From Elysia marginata (lineage: Eukaryota; Mollusca; Gastropoda; Plakobranchidae), in assembly GCA_019649035.1 (NCBI GenBank), contig BMAT01004065.1:196197-226523 (forward strand): DNA of 30,327 nucleotides, given 5' to 3'. Positions within the stretch are counted from its first letter, which is position 1, and each line of letters begins with the position of its first letter. The notes below the pieces were generated by a model that was not told the DNA's origin, did not search any database, and saw nothing but the letters and a program-made list of their open reading frames with translations. Made by a program: the position numbers and the translations under genes. Shown here piece after piece: positions 19,890 through 30,327 of the stretch.

Positions 19890-22500
19890 CGATTGGTAGA
19901 TGTACTAGAGAAAAGAGAGCTGAACAATTTTGATAATTATAAACACAATTATAAAAGATCATGCATGTTATATTGATGAAAAAGCAGCTAGTCATAGAAC
20001 TACATGTATTTTATCAGTGTGCTCATATATATTGTTAGAGTTTAGTTGTCTTCAGTTGTCATGATACTTTGAAGTGATTAGTAGTTTTGTCACAAAATTA
20101 TTCATATTGATATACTGTGTAACTCTTCTTACTCAAACATTCCTTGTACTTCTACATTTAAAGTAGACGCAATCTTAGTTGATTTTTTTGTTGTTGTTGT
20201 TTACAAATGTCTGTGTATGTGCAAATCTGCTACAAAACTAAATGTCACAAAGTTTATTACCTTTAAATAGCATTCCCTTTCTGTTCCAAGCAGAAAATAT
20301 TTATTTATTATTTATTAAATTGCTTGCTCTTTATTTCTAAAGTTTTTTTTTTTACGAAATTATTATATTTTAAACATTAAACTACTAGTCCAAAAAGTGA
20401 ATGAATAATGTTGGATAAACTGGAGCCAGAGTGAGGACTCCTGTAAAGTTTTCTTTTTTTCTTCTTAAAGTTACTACAAGGGATATACATGTTTCTTAGA
20501 ACGCAGACTTCATATAAGTTTTTTCAAAAAACCAAGTCTAAATGTTACGAAGAACAATCTTGAATGACTTATTTGGATACATCCAGAGAGGGCTTTCAAT
20601 CTTATTTGTTTATGAGTGTTCTTAATAGTTTGAACATTTTGAATACGTTTAAGAAATTTATTGTAAACAAAAGTTTTTTTTTCATTAAGAAGGAACAAAA
20701 CAAAACCCATTGATTGAGTCATTCTACTGTGAAATTATTTACCCTTAGCTTGTTACTATTTTCAAAGTTCAGTTAAACAAGAAAAATCGAAGCACAGCCA
20801 TTAGCTTTTTATTTCTTGATGCCACTATCTGTGACTTGTTTCATAATAAGTAAAATCAACAAGACTGAAATTTAAATTGAAGATCACACCTGTCATAGAG
20901 GCAACAAGTAGTTTATAGACAAATAGTTTAGACAACGTTTGAGCCCTTAAAATTGTTCAAGGTTTTTGATGGGTTTCTGTTATAAAGACTTATTATATTA
21001 TGTAATGCTTAAAAAGAAGAGGGAAAAACTGTCAAAACACAAGCCTTTAATTTTGACGTCATTTACATACTTTAAGTTTAAGCTGTTTTACAAACATTGA
21101 AACTCTATTGACTCTGAAAAAGGAAGACCAAATGCCAAGTCTATGTTGGCTTTTTCACTTACCTTGTTAGAGTTTTACTTTTACTGCATGAGAATAGTGT
21201 TACTTTGCCCCATTCTTGCTGTTTAATTCAGTTCAAATTTCAAATCAAACATATTTGGAGTCAATTTGTCAGTTTTCAATTAAAATCGGCTACAAATTAT
21301 ACTTTTCAATTCCATTCAGAACGTTTTATCTAAAAAAAAGTTTTTGTTTATTTAAGTGTCATGGCTATTGTTTTAGTATGATAATGACCAAATGGCTGGC
21401 CAATGATTTGGTCCAAGAACAACTTTATTCCGAAAAATAAAAATTGTTATCATGAGGTTAAATAGGTTATTTTAAAAATTCAAATCAAAATAACTATAAA
21501 TTCTCAAATTACTTGTAGTCAATAACTTTTGTTATTTGAGAAGTCATCCATAAAGCGTTATTTTAGAGTTTTTATAACTTCAATTTTCTCTATTTTTATG
21601 AGAGATTTAATCTTGCTTATTTTGCAATGAGTCTTATGTTGCATCATAATTCTATCCTTTTTTTAACCTTTTCATGAAAAAAAACCCTCCATAAATTTGT
21701 TGGCGCAGACTTTCTGTGTTAGCTTGAGTATCATTTAATATAGGGATATTGTTTGCCTTGAAGACGGTTTGGAATAAAAAAAGAGAAAAAGGTAATGATG
21801 GTCAATTGGAGAAACAGAATTCTATAACATAAATAATTATTAGACTGAATGAGAGACTATGTGCGTTATGATGGGAAATCTTCATTTTTACCCTTAAATT
21901 TAAAAGCTGTCTTTCTTTTGTGTGTATGAGTTTCTACCTTCTCTTGTCTTTTCCATGTGTCACTTATAAAAACCACCAAAGCCTTCCTCATTTTGAAGGT
22001 GATTGATTATTGGTTTAAAAAAAAAGATATCAAAACAAAACTACTTACTTCATAAGTATTATGTTGTCTTGAAAAAGGCTTCAAGGATTTCTTAAATCGG
22101 CCCTATTTTCTATAACTTATTGAAATTTGAGAAATAAAATCAAATATATTTTGCCATACATTTTCATGTGTTATGGTAATTGTCAAGGTCTAATGCATTA
22201 GATACTTTTTCTTGCCCTCTTTTAAAATTTCAAAGCAATATCAAAGAATTAGGGTTTACAATTGTTCACGATAATTTAAAACTAATATTGATTTTTAATT
22301 AATGAACAATATTGCTCTCCGTCCAATTTTCTTTCTAGCCAAGTATTATATTCAATCTTTTTGGGGGTCTTAAAAACTAGTGAAAGCATCGAGAATTATG
22401 TCTTGTTTTTTTGCCTAAAAAAAACATCTTTGAAGTGTTGTTTTCTAAGAAAGGTCCCCAAGCATTTTCATCCAGTTCGTCACTTTTAATTAATTTAAGT
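19890..22500. other. AT-rich non-coding sequence
   Basis: No gene, tRNA or repeat recognised. Several A/T homopolymers are present and the open frames are all short. Confidence 0.6.
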
Positions 22501-22513
22501 ACGACACATACAA

Positions 22514-22572
22514 TCATTGCCATCATCATCATTGTCATCATCTTTGTCACTACTGATCATCATCATCATTAT
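22514..22572. repeat. Degenerate (ATC)n / (CAT)n microsatellite
   Basis: CATCATCATCATTGTCATCATC and later ATCATCATCATCATTATC lie within about 60 bp, interrupted by diverged units. The Ile/Ser-rich open frames over it are products of the repeat. Confidence 0.8.
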
Positions 22573-22887
22573 CTTCTCCTTAATCTCCCTCTTCACACCA
22601 CTAGCTAAACAGAGTTCATCTTTTATATACATATATTATTACATCATCTTATTTTTACGAAATAACTTTTTTCCCCCAATCAAAGACTGGTCTAATCTTT
22701 TGATTAGATTTATTGTAAATATGAGCTTAACGTTTTTCCCTTTTTTTTATATTTTGTACCATGAGTAAGTTTTTTTCTACTTACATGTATTTGCACGATT
22801 TAGGAGTGTGCCTTTACTGATGTGCTTAAGAGTCAGTTCACCCTAAACTGCCATGTGATATTTTTACTCTGTATTTGAATGAAAAAA
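22573..22887. other. AT-rich non-coding sequence
   Basis: Between the ATC microsatellite and the G run I see no gene. T-rich blocks dominate. Confidence 0.6.
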
Positions 22888-22901
22888 GGGGGGGGGGGGG
22901 G
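22888..22901. repeat. G14 homopolymer
   Basis: Fourteen consecutive G after an A6 run. Length is assembly-sensitive. Confidence 0.85.
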
Positions 22902-22998
22902 AATAGATTGCCAAAAATACCTTTTATTGTCAATGTACTTAACCCAATGCACAGCTTTTTTTCTTACCCCTAATTTTTTACCCCCCTCCCCACAGTCC

Positions 22999-23167
22999 GG
23001 GCCCCTACTGGTTGGGTCGGTGTCAGTATAATGTGACCGGCTGAGGCTAAGTCATGGTATCCCCGCTAGTCTCTGGGTGGCAGCCCATAAATTGTCATTG
23101 GGACCCAAGCCCTGAGAGCACCTTTGAAGTGGAATTGGGCTTGTAAAAATACCCTTCAATCAATCAA
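22999..23167 (+). repeat. Dispersed molluscan-type repeat (SINE-like)
   Basis: A block less AT-rich than its surroundings. It contains TGGTTGGGTCGGTGTCAGTA then TAATGTGACCGG, and later GACCCAAGCCCTGAGAGCAC and GAATTGGGCTTGTAAAAAT. It ends in a CAAT-repeat tail (TTCAATCAATCAA) and is followed by C12T10. The words 'cagtataatgtgaccgg' and 'ccctgagagcacctttga' are ones I recall as recurring in mollusc genomes. A short simple-repeat tail is typical of SINEs. I could not place clear RNA polymerase III A and B boxes, so the class is uncertain. Confidence 0.55.
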
Positions 23168-23189
23168 CCCCCCCCCCCCTTTTTTTTTT
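23168..23189. repeat. C12T10 homopolymer pair
   Basis: A C run directly followed by a T run, abutting the CAAT tail of the repeat at 22999-23167. Confidence 0.8.
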
Positions 23190-25160
23190 CATATTTGATT
23201 TATGGGCAATTCTCAAATTTTCTTTGGACACCACATTGTATGAAGCGTTGAATTTTCTACTTAAATTAAAATTTGATTGTTTCAGAACTCCTAATTGTAT
23301 TGATCATGTATAGTATCCAATGTTCATGTTAGGCTAACGCTATCTTTTAACTAACGCCGTGAGAGAGTGGGAATGAGAGAAAAAAAGCTTTTTTTTTAAA
23401 TTTGGTATTTACAATCACACTTGTAAATTTTCATCTTTATGAATGACCATCATTAAAACACATATATAGATCTACCATATTACGCTTTTTGAGTTATGTT
23501 GGAAAGTTTATGTTATGTCAAGTCTTATACAGAAAAATTAGTATCATGTACTGTTCTTATTCATCTTCTCTTTTATGTCTATGCAGCTGCAGTAGAATCC
23601 ACCAAAGCCAAGGCCTTAACCACAAATTCTTGATATGATAAAGTAACTCTGTTCTGCAGTCTATTTTGTGTTTCTGATGATTTTTGGAATTTTTAAACTT
23701 TACAATCAACTCTTGCTTAAGTTAAAGTCAACATTTTTTTTTTCGGCGGAGGCGCCTGAAGTGCTAACTTTATCCAGATACCACTGTGATATAGATGCTA
23801 TCTAAATTTTTAATATAGTTTTGAAAACCATATAATTTCTCTCAAAGTTTAACATAAGCACCAAAAATAAGAATAGAGGAAGAAATTTATCTTAACCACC
23901 AAAGTAAGATTAGAGAAAGAAATAGAGTTGAAAAATTAAGCAGCAGCTTAAATTGTTCCTGTTAATGTTGCGAGATTTAATTCAATCCGGACACCAACCC
24001 TAACTTTGTGAACAGTTAAGGACACATCCACCATATACGCTTGTTGGAATTTACGATCTTTTTTTTATTTTACAAGCTGCAATATATTTACTCCATTGAA
24101 AAATAAACTGCACTGTATAATAAAGCTAAACTTGAATTACTACACACAACAAAAATAGAAATTGAGCCATAAACGTGCTTACCACAATTTTTTTAAATTG
24201 CTAAAACAAAACATTAACATGTGTCCTGGCGCAAAACAATGCGCAAAATCACGCCTCCTGAATGAGTTCAGGTACGCTTAGATGTGGACTGAAGCATGCC
24301 TAAACTTAAAAGTGACCAAAAAATGCTTGCGTCTGGTATCATTTGAAACCTTGGCTGATACAAGTGAAAGTGATAGTAACTTCAAAGCCCACCATCTGAT
24401 TGAAAATCATTAATGTATATGCTGCTGATTTATCAGTTGTTGCCTCCTTTATTAAATTTTTAAAAATTGGTACTGTAGCAATTTCCAAGGTAAAAATAAA
24501 AAAGCCTTTTTGATATTGCGCTTAATCCACAAAATTATACACTAATTTAGTAAGTGCTTTACATGGGTTCCCGCGCAGGAAATTACGAACCAAACCACGT
24601 TCTAAAGTCCCATGCACACTGTCAAGATCTTTCAGTTGGCTATTATAGTCGGGTACCTCTCTAATGCTTGAGTGAGGCCAGGAAAATGTGTGTTAAGAAC
24701 CTTTCTTAAGGGACTAAATGTTGGCCTAGTAAAGACAAGACTCAAAGGAGTCAAACCCCTGGTCTCTCATTCCAGGATCTGAGAGTGCGGATTTAGGTTC
24801 ATTCTTAAACTTACATAATATATTTCCCAAAGCATGTTTTTTTATATACTGGCTTGACACAATGTCGGCCTGAGCTTAAGTTCCCGACCATTTTGAAAAT
24901 CAGGCCGTGAACATACGGGAATTTCTATTAGCGATTTTCATCAAGATCGCCTTCTTTCCCCCTGATTATGTCAAGAATAGAAAACAGCTATCTTATATAT
25001 ATGATATAAGATGTGTTAAACTTTCGGCTTTAAGCTCTTTTTCAGGAAAGTATCCCAGTATGTACCAAAGGAAATAACTGAACTTGTATATTGGCAAACT
25101 GACTAAAGGAACTATTTCTCTATCTCTTCTTTCTTGAGTCTTTTGCATTTCACATTTGAC
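23190..25160. other. Non-coding sequence, no gene recognised
   Basis: Mostly AT-rich, with a less AT-rich part at about 24560-24930. An acceptor-like TTTATGTCTATGCAG at 23586 is followed by 14 open codons and TGA. At 24027-24042 lies a 16-bp word that recurs at 25617. Nothing reaches the level of a gene call. Confidence 0.55.
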
Positions 25161-25167
25161 TTAATTT

Positions 25168-25219
25168 CCCCCACCTCACCCCCCCTCTCTCTCTCTCTCT
25201 TTCTCCCCCCTCCCCACTT
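25168..25219. repeat. Polypyrimidine tract with (CT)n microsatellite
   Basis: About 50 bp almost entirely C and T, including an uninterrupted CT repeat near 25185-25200. The Arg/Glu-rich minus-strand open frame at 25112-25321 is explained by the repeat. Confidence 0.85.
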
Positions 25220-26615
25220 CTCAGGTTTATAAACTCTTGATGTTCCTGCTCCCCGCCGCCTTATCTGAAGGCCTGCATCTCTGGTTTGGATATATGTATG
25301 TCTTACCAAAGGCATAACCATCCTCCACCCCTCCGAACTCTCTCCCTCTTATCTTCTCATTGGTATCGGCAGCCGAGAGCGATATTCGCAAAACTTGCTT
25401 TCTATCTTATGGACACCAGCATGCTGGGCCTCTAAAACGTTCCAATTAAAACCTTTATTTCAATGGAAGACGATGTATGAATGTGGTTGGGTGGAATGGT
25501 TGAAAATAGATTGGCATGTCTAGAACCAAGTATCGGTTTTGAAAGTTGGTATACACATTATGAATTTATGTGGGGATCACGGTGCTTCATGCTACTGAGG
25601 TCTGGTGCTCAACTCGTCCACCATATACGCTTATAGCCATAGCATAGGGATGTGCATTTTTGTACTCGCATGTTGAGAAATATCTGGTTACACTGCATAA
25701 GAATGATCCCCACCGTCAGATACAGAGGGTGGTTTTTTTACGCTCGCTATGTCCCTGTGGTAGAAACGCAAAAGACAACTATTTGTTCTAAAGAGTACCT
25801 AAGCTGTCGTTTTACTGTTTGTTTAATGAGCCTAATCCTTCAGAGGATAAGGTGGATGATTGCAACTGGCAGATAAGGATTAGAATTCAGATCCAGATTG
25901 TATGTATTCGAAAATGCTCCCCCTAGAGTCATGCTCGTGGACACTGGCCTTTCAGATCAGTATACCTGTACCCAACCCCAGCCCAGATTGGACACAAATG
26001 GTCATGTGGAGGAAGGTTTAGAAGCACATTGATACAGCTATCATTAATTCTTACTGTTCAGTTGGCTTTGTCGGAAAGCTATGCAAGGAATACAGGCTCG
26101 TTCTTATTAAACCAAGTCTGAATTAGATGTGGACAAAGACAATTGCAGAGGACATTAACTCGGCTACATTAGATTTCTTACATCTGGATCTAGTTCCATA
26201 GGCCTGTGGGCCGAATGGGGTGTATTTTTTACGGCTTTAAGATTGCATGCATTTTTCAAAATGTTTATCGTCTTTTATAATACTAGTTTGAAACCTAGAT
26301 ATTCACACTACAAATTTAGGATTATAAATTTATATAGCCTAAGGGATTAGAGAAATTATGCACACACAATATTAATACAATAACAGCGCCCGTGAGTCAA
26401 AGTTGACCTTGAATTTTTTTGCTTTGTGAGTTTTGAAATCGGAAATTAGATTTAGATTGGGAAGTCTTTAAAACCTAGCTTGGCCCTTTATTCTTGAAAA
26501 AAATACAAGGGGTTCGGGGGAGGTGGGTGGGCGGATTATAACAAATACCATGATGGCTGATGGTAGGGGGGTTGGCCTGACCTTGTACGCTCAGAGAAAA
26601 TTGGACTTTAATTGA
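25220..26615. other. Non-coding sequence, no gene recognised
   Basis: Base composition is mixed and less AT-rich than 17-22 kb. Open frames of up to 74 codons occur but show no domain or conserved motif. Confidence 0.5.
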
Positions 26616-26726
26616 GAATGAGAATAGAGCACAAACTTGTCGTTCTTGCCTGCAACTAGTGCAAGCAATGGACTTCAAAGAGGGATTTTGAATACAGGAA
26701 CGATAATTTGCGCTCTAATCTCATTC
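26616..26726. mobile_element. MITE-like element, copy 2 (111 bp)
   Basis: The left end GAATGAGAATAGAGCACAAA and right end TTTGCGCTCTAATCTCATTC are imperfect inverted repeats. Inner words GACTTCAAAGAGGG and ACAGGAACGATAA match copy 1 at 19798-19889. It is about 19 bp longer because of extra sequence after the left end. TAATT occurs just outside both ends, but not at the exact boundaries, so a target duplication is only suggestive. Confidence 0.75.
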
Positions 26727-28900
26727 CTAATTTTGAAACCGGCATAGATTATGACCCCATATACTAGCAGTCTTACATTGTATTCGAAGATTTTTCTCCT
26801 GAAATGATACACGTAGGCTATCTCTTTTTGTTGTGCTTATGTAACAAACATTGTGAGATAAAGAGGGATGTTCTGCTTTCTTTTTATTTTGGCAGCTATA
26901 ACCAAGGCAGCAACACTTGTACTTTTCATAAAAAGTAATAAGGCTTTTATCAAGATTAATTATAGCAACGGTGACCTATACTTGCTAATAAATGATATTA
27001 CTTCTTCCTTTTGGCCTATTTCCATTGACTTAATCACATTCGTGACTGTATTGAATTCAGTAGTTTTGCATAATTAAGTTTTAAATAAAGCATACCCCAC
27101 AGTGAAAGGTTTAATTTTTACAATTTAAAGATCACGTTACTTGTATAATTAATAAAAAGATTGTAACATGTGTCGATTCGTTCTCGTATTGTGACTTTGG
27201 ATGGACCGCTTTGCTTTGTGCTTGGAATTCCAAATGTTCAATATATGTAACCTTTAAGATAAAACGAAAGTATACTGATTGACGCAGCTTGTACCGCGCT
27301 TTATAAGTCGGTACTAAATCTGCGTGCTCATATTGTAAAGCCTTAATGGAAAACTGAAGTTATATGATACTAAATAATGAACTGACTGAAAGATTTTAAA
27401 GGTAAGATTTTAAAGGTATGAAATTAGCAGTAGGGAGAAGTCTGCTTTTAGTGGAAATGCCTGAAATGTCTGCCTTAAGTATGATTCGACCCTTTGACTT
27501 ACAGTAGCTTCGGCACCCACCGCCTTGCCATTTAGAGAAACATAGCTTAAACCATGTAGCCGCTACGTTAAGTAGAGGGTTCGCAGTTATCGTGGCTATC
27601 GTATGTGGCCGCTTTGCATAAAATTGTATAATTTTATTGTTTTACCTATATATTTAAACGGTCTTTAATCCTTACTGTCATATTTTCTTTTAACATGTTT
27701 TTATCCGATAAGAGTCTTTAAAACATCCAGCGTTAATGGTGTCACTAAAACGTATGTGCTTGTTAACTAAGAATGAGTTTTTCCCCAGCCTTCATTTTCA
27801 TTTTTGTCGTTATAGTTTTTTTTCTTTTTAATGCACATTTCTAATACATTATTTTAAATTTTAATCTTTAAAAAATCCATTGTGAGAACCTAGGCTATGG
27901 GCCTTACATAGTTATATTTTTAAAAAAAGGAAAAGAGGAACGCACTTTTTACAGAGACTTTTGAATTCACTTATAAGGCACTTTGAATTCGCGTAATGTA
28001 TAAAATATAGCTGATAGTCCGCACCATCTCTGGCTCTGTAACTTAAAACGGTAAAATAAAGTAAGGGAGAGAAGGACGTACGTCGCTCTGGGTTTGGGTG
28101 TCTGTAAAATTGCATTTTTACATATCTGTAATTCAAATCGATCTTTAAACTCCACACAAGCTTAGCTGTGAACACGTAGTTGTTTAAAGTGACGCTAGAT
28201 AAATTATGATCTGCATTCTATTAACTATACAGGTTTAACCACCGTAACAAGTACACTGCCAGTAATACAATTATCGAAAGACCCGACTCAAAATTACATA
28301 CTTTATATTAAAGAGATGGTGACTTATTAGCATAGTGAGCGAGCAGAATTTACAATGGGTGAATGCTTTTTAGCAGTGCGTATGTAAAAAGAATGAATTG
28401 TGCAGGTAAAACGGACCGGGAGGGGAGGGGGGAGTGATATGTCGCCTCATTGAGCAATTTCTACATTAGGTTATATGACAACAGGTATACTGGGGTTCTA
28501 AATAGAATGATGGTAACATTGTGCACGGGCAGCAGCAAGCCGAATCAAATAAAGGACTTTGTGTTAACACGCAGTACAATTAATGTTTGCATTTATCTTA
28601 GTGGTTTATAAAATTTTAAGAAGAGTATGAAATTCTTCTTAAATAAATCAAGGTAAGTGATTATTGCAAGTGGCGGTCGTTTCTACTTTGCTAGAAAGCT
28701 TATGTCGTTTAATGATAATAAAAGGCACTTGTTAAGTTTTACAGAGCTATATTGCTAAGCACCGTAACTCAGTTGATTATCGTGTAGTTTGATATATGGC
28801 AAAAAAAGATATTAAAAAGACTAAACTTCATTGTTGTGAATGCACAAAAAGTTAATTGGTGTGAATCTACCATCTCTTCAAAATTTATTACAAGAAAGAA
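26727..28900. other. Non-coding sequence, no gene recognised
   Basis: AT-rich, with a perfect 14-bp tandem duplication at 27391-27418. Short open frames on both strands lack recognisable features. Confidence 0.55.
27391..27418. repeat. 14-bp perfect tandem duplication
   Basis: AGATTTTAAAGGTA occurs twice, head to tail, with no spacer. Confidence 0.85.
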
Positions 28901-29690
28901 TGTCATTTAAAACTAAAAAGATCTGAAAAGATCTAACCCACCCATCGCGGAAGTATTTTGACTATAATTTACCCCACGGGCAAAGAATAAAACCCGTTTC
29001 ACATGACGCGTGTCCCGTACGGCAGACTTTGGACCGGCTCCGGGCAGGAGATTTTGTAAAGAATTTTGTCCCTATATATCACATACACCCTTTCTCAAGA
29101 GAACGGTCTATTGTGAGATAAAATTCGCTTCACCGGACGGGAGCAGGTCTGGAGTCTTTCTTACTGGAAACCTAGGCCGCCGTAGGACAGGCCGAGTACT
29201 CCAACAGGAGTAGATATCATATTCCCTATATTTTGTATGTAACTTTGTTTTGGGCCGACCCATAACAGCAAAGCATTAGTTGAGTTCTCATATGCCCTAA
29301 CTATACTAAGAAATTAAAAGAGATAGATCATTAGAACTCTCATTCACAAGTTTGTTTACATTTTGACTGACAGGCCTTTTGAGTATGGAGGTCTAGCTGG
29401 AAACGCACCGTGTAGAATTATGTGTCTGGATCGACGGTCAGACCATGACATCTACTCATGGTGGGGATTTTGGCCTGCACTGCGGCGGCCTAGGCCTAAG
29501 TGGTTCTTTGATACGAGTGTCATAGGGAGGTTTACGGTTCATTACACTTAACGTCGCCCAAGTTTCAAGAGAGTGTTTGCCACCCCCGGCAGCCATACCC
29601 GAGGAGTCGGTTTCCTCAGCTTCCTCCGCCAAGCTATATAGACCTATATAGTTACAGAAGCAGTGTCACCAACACCCTCCCCACCCCACC
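28901..29690. other. Unassigned, less AT-rich block
   Basis: Composition shifts toward G and C with more CpG, notably 29005-29050, 29140-29200, 29420-29500 and 29580-29635. Open frames at 29010-29213 and 29363-29551 are not recognised and lack a credible start context. It could be promoter or first-exon sequence of a neighbouring gene, or old repeat DNA. I cannot decide. Confidence 0.35.
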
Positions 29691-29741
29691 CCAAAAGGAA
29701 GAAAAGAAAAAGAAAAAAAAAACAAAAACAAAAACAAACAA
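29691..29741. repeat. A-rich tract
   Basis: About 50 bp of A runs broken by single G or C, partly as CAAAAA units, after a C-rich stretch. It could be a retroposon tail, but no element body is recognised upstream. Confidence 0.6.
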
Positions 29742-30304
29742 GCATACATGTAATTGTTTGTTTCAACAGATCAGTCCAACGCAACCATAATTATGCTAAA
29801 CACCACAGGTGTGTTTTACTTTTCCTTTTGGCAAAAGACCGTCCGAGTAGCTTTAAACGTTTTATATCAGAGCGATAGAGTTTGTTAGAACTTTCCCCTG
29901 TCGTCGAAACACAAACTTAAAGAAAAGCTCTTTAAATTCCGTTTTTGTAAGCTTACAAATTAAAACAAGCGAGGGTATTTTGTTGCAATGGCGATTAGAA
30001 ACTTAAATCTTGATCTAAACGAAACAAAATCCTGAACAAAAATAAAACAACAAAAATATGTGTTTGTATAATACCTTGTCAAAATTTCCAGATATAAAGC
30101 GTTTGGGATTTTAAGCATCTTAATTACTTTCAGTTTCACTAAGATAAATAGTCTACATTAAACAATAGTTTGATAAAGCTGCATATAAAATAATGCTCCT
30201 ACTACGACTTTTGTAAATTGCGCATGCCTATAACGCTACTGCTTTTGAGATCAACATCATTGCTGCTGCTTTACAGAATCATATTAAACAGCAACAATAA
30301 TCTT
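29742..30304. other. AT-rich non-coding sequence
   Basis: No gene or repeat recognised before the terminal microsatellite. Confidence 0.55.
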
Positions 30305-30327
30305 TACTACTACTACTACTACTACTA
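30305..30327. repeat. (TAC)n microsatellite cut by the window end
   Basis: At least seven perfect TAC units run to the last base of the window. True length is unknown. Confidence 0.9.

Noticed and set aside
20281..20400. TTTATTTATTATTTATT cluster as an AU-rich mRNA control element
   Set aside because: It lies almost 5 kb past the stop and beyond several polyadenylation signals. Such words are expected in DNA this AT-rich.
24747..24758. Minus-strand GGGTTTGACTCC resembling a tRNA B box
   Set aside because: No A box at the proper distance and no cloverleaf could be drawn around it, so neither a tRNA nor a tRNA-derived SINE is supported.
29010..29551. Two 62-67 codon open frames in the less AT-rich block as small genes
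   Set aside because: No recognisable domain, no splice or start context, and composition alone makes open frames of this size likely.
1..30327. CRISPR arrays, operons, phage or bacterial mobile systems
   Set aside because: No regularly spaced repeats or compact gene arrays occur. Spliced exons and an animal protein family show that the DNA is eukaryotic.

Overview
The window is AT-rich animal DNA. It has GT-AG introns of about 0.5-2.1 kb, long A/T homopolymers, and one large gene spread over about 15 kb. No prokaryotic features are present. The repeats (a molluscan-style dispersed repeat, AGATCT-rich patches) and the gene structure fit a lophotrochozoan, probably a gastropod mollusc. That placement is inference.

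Region 1-15.5 kb is the 3' part of a plus-strand CCDC88 (Girdin/Daple-type) gene. Twelve exons (487-15521) splice in frame into 1,429 codons plus a stop. The N-terminal HOOK domain and most of the coiled coil lie upstream of the window. The visible part holds, in order: the end of the long coiled coil (exons A-F); a short basic segment placed like the phosphoinositide-binding region of vertebrate Girdin (exons F-H); Ser-rich basic linkers (H-J); a Galpha-binding-and-activating (GBA) motif, LTLDQFL (exon K); and a 923-residue low-complexity, proline/serine/glutamine-rich tail in one exon (L). The tail ends in WYEYGCV, the type of PDZ-binding terminus known from vertebrate Daple, which binds Dishevelled. 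The protein would therefore link trimeric G proteins, membrane and Wnt/Dishevelled signalling.

Intron A-B carries a clear 727-bp solo LTR in antisense orientation with a perfect 5-bp target duplication (TTATC).

Region 15.5-30.3 kb has no convincing protein-coding gene. It starts with a probable 3'UTR holding several AATAAA signals. Beyond that lie AT-rich sequence, two copies of a short terminal-inverted-repeat element (MITE-like, 92 and 111 bp), a dispersed repeat between G and C homopolymers, microsatellites, and a less AT-rich stretch near 28.9-29.7 kb that I could not assign. Two small blocks (17035 and 23587) look like possible alternative terminal exons.
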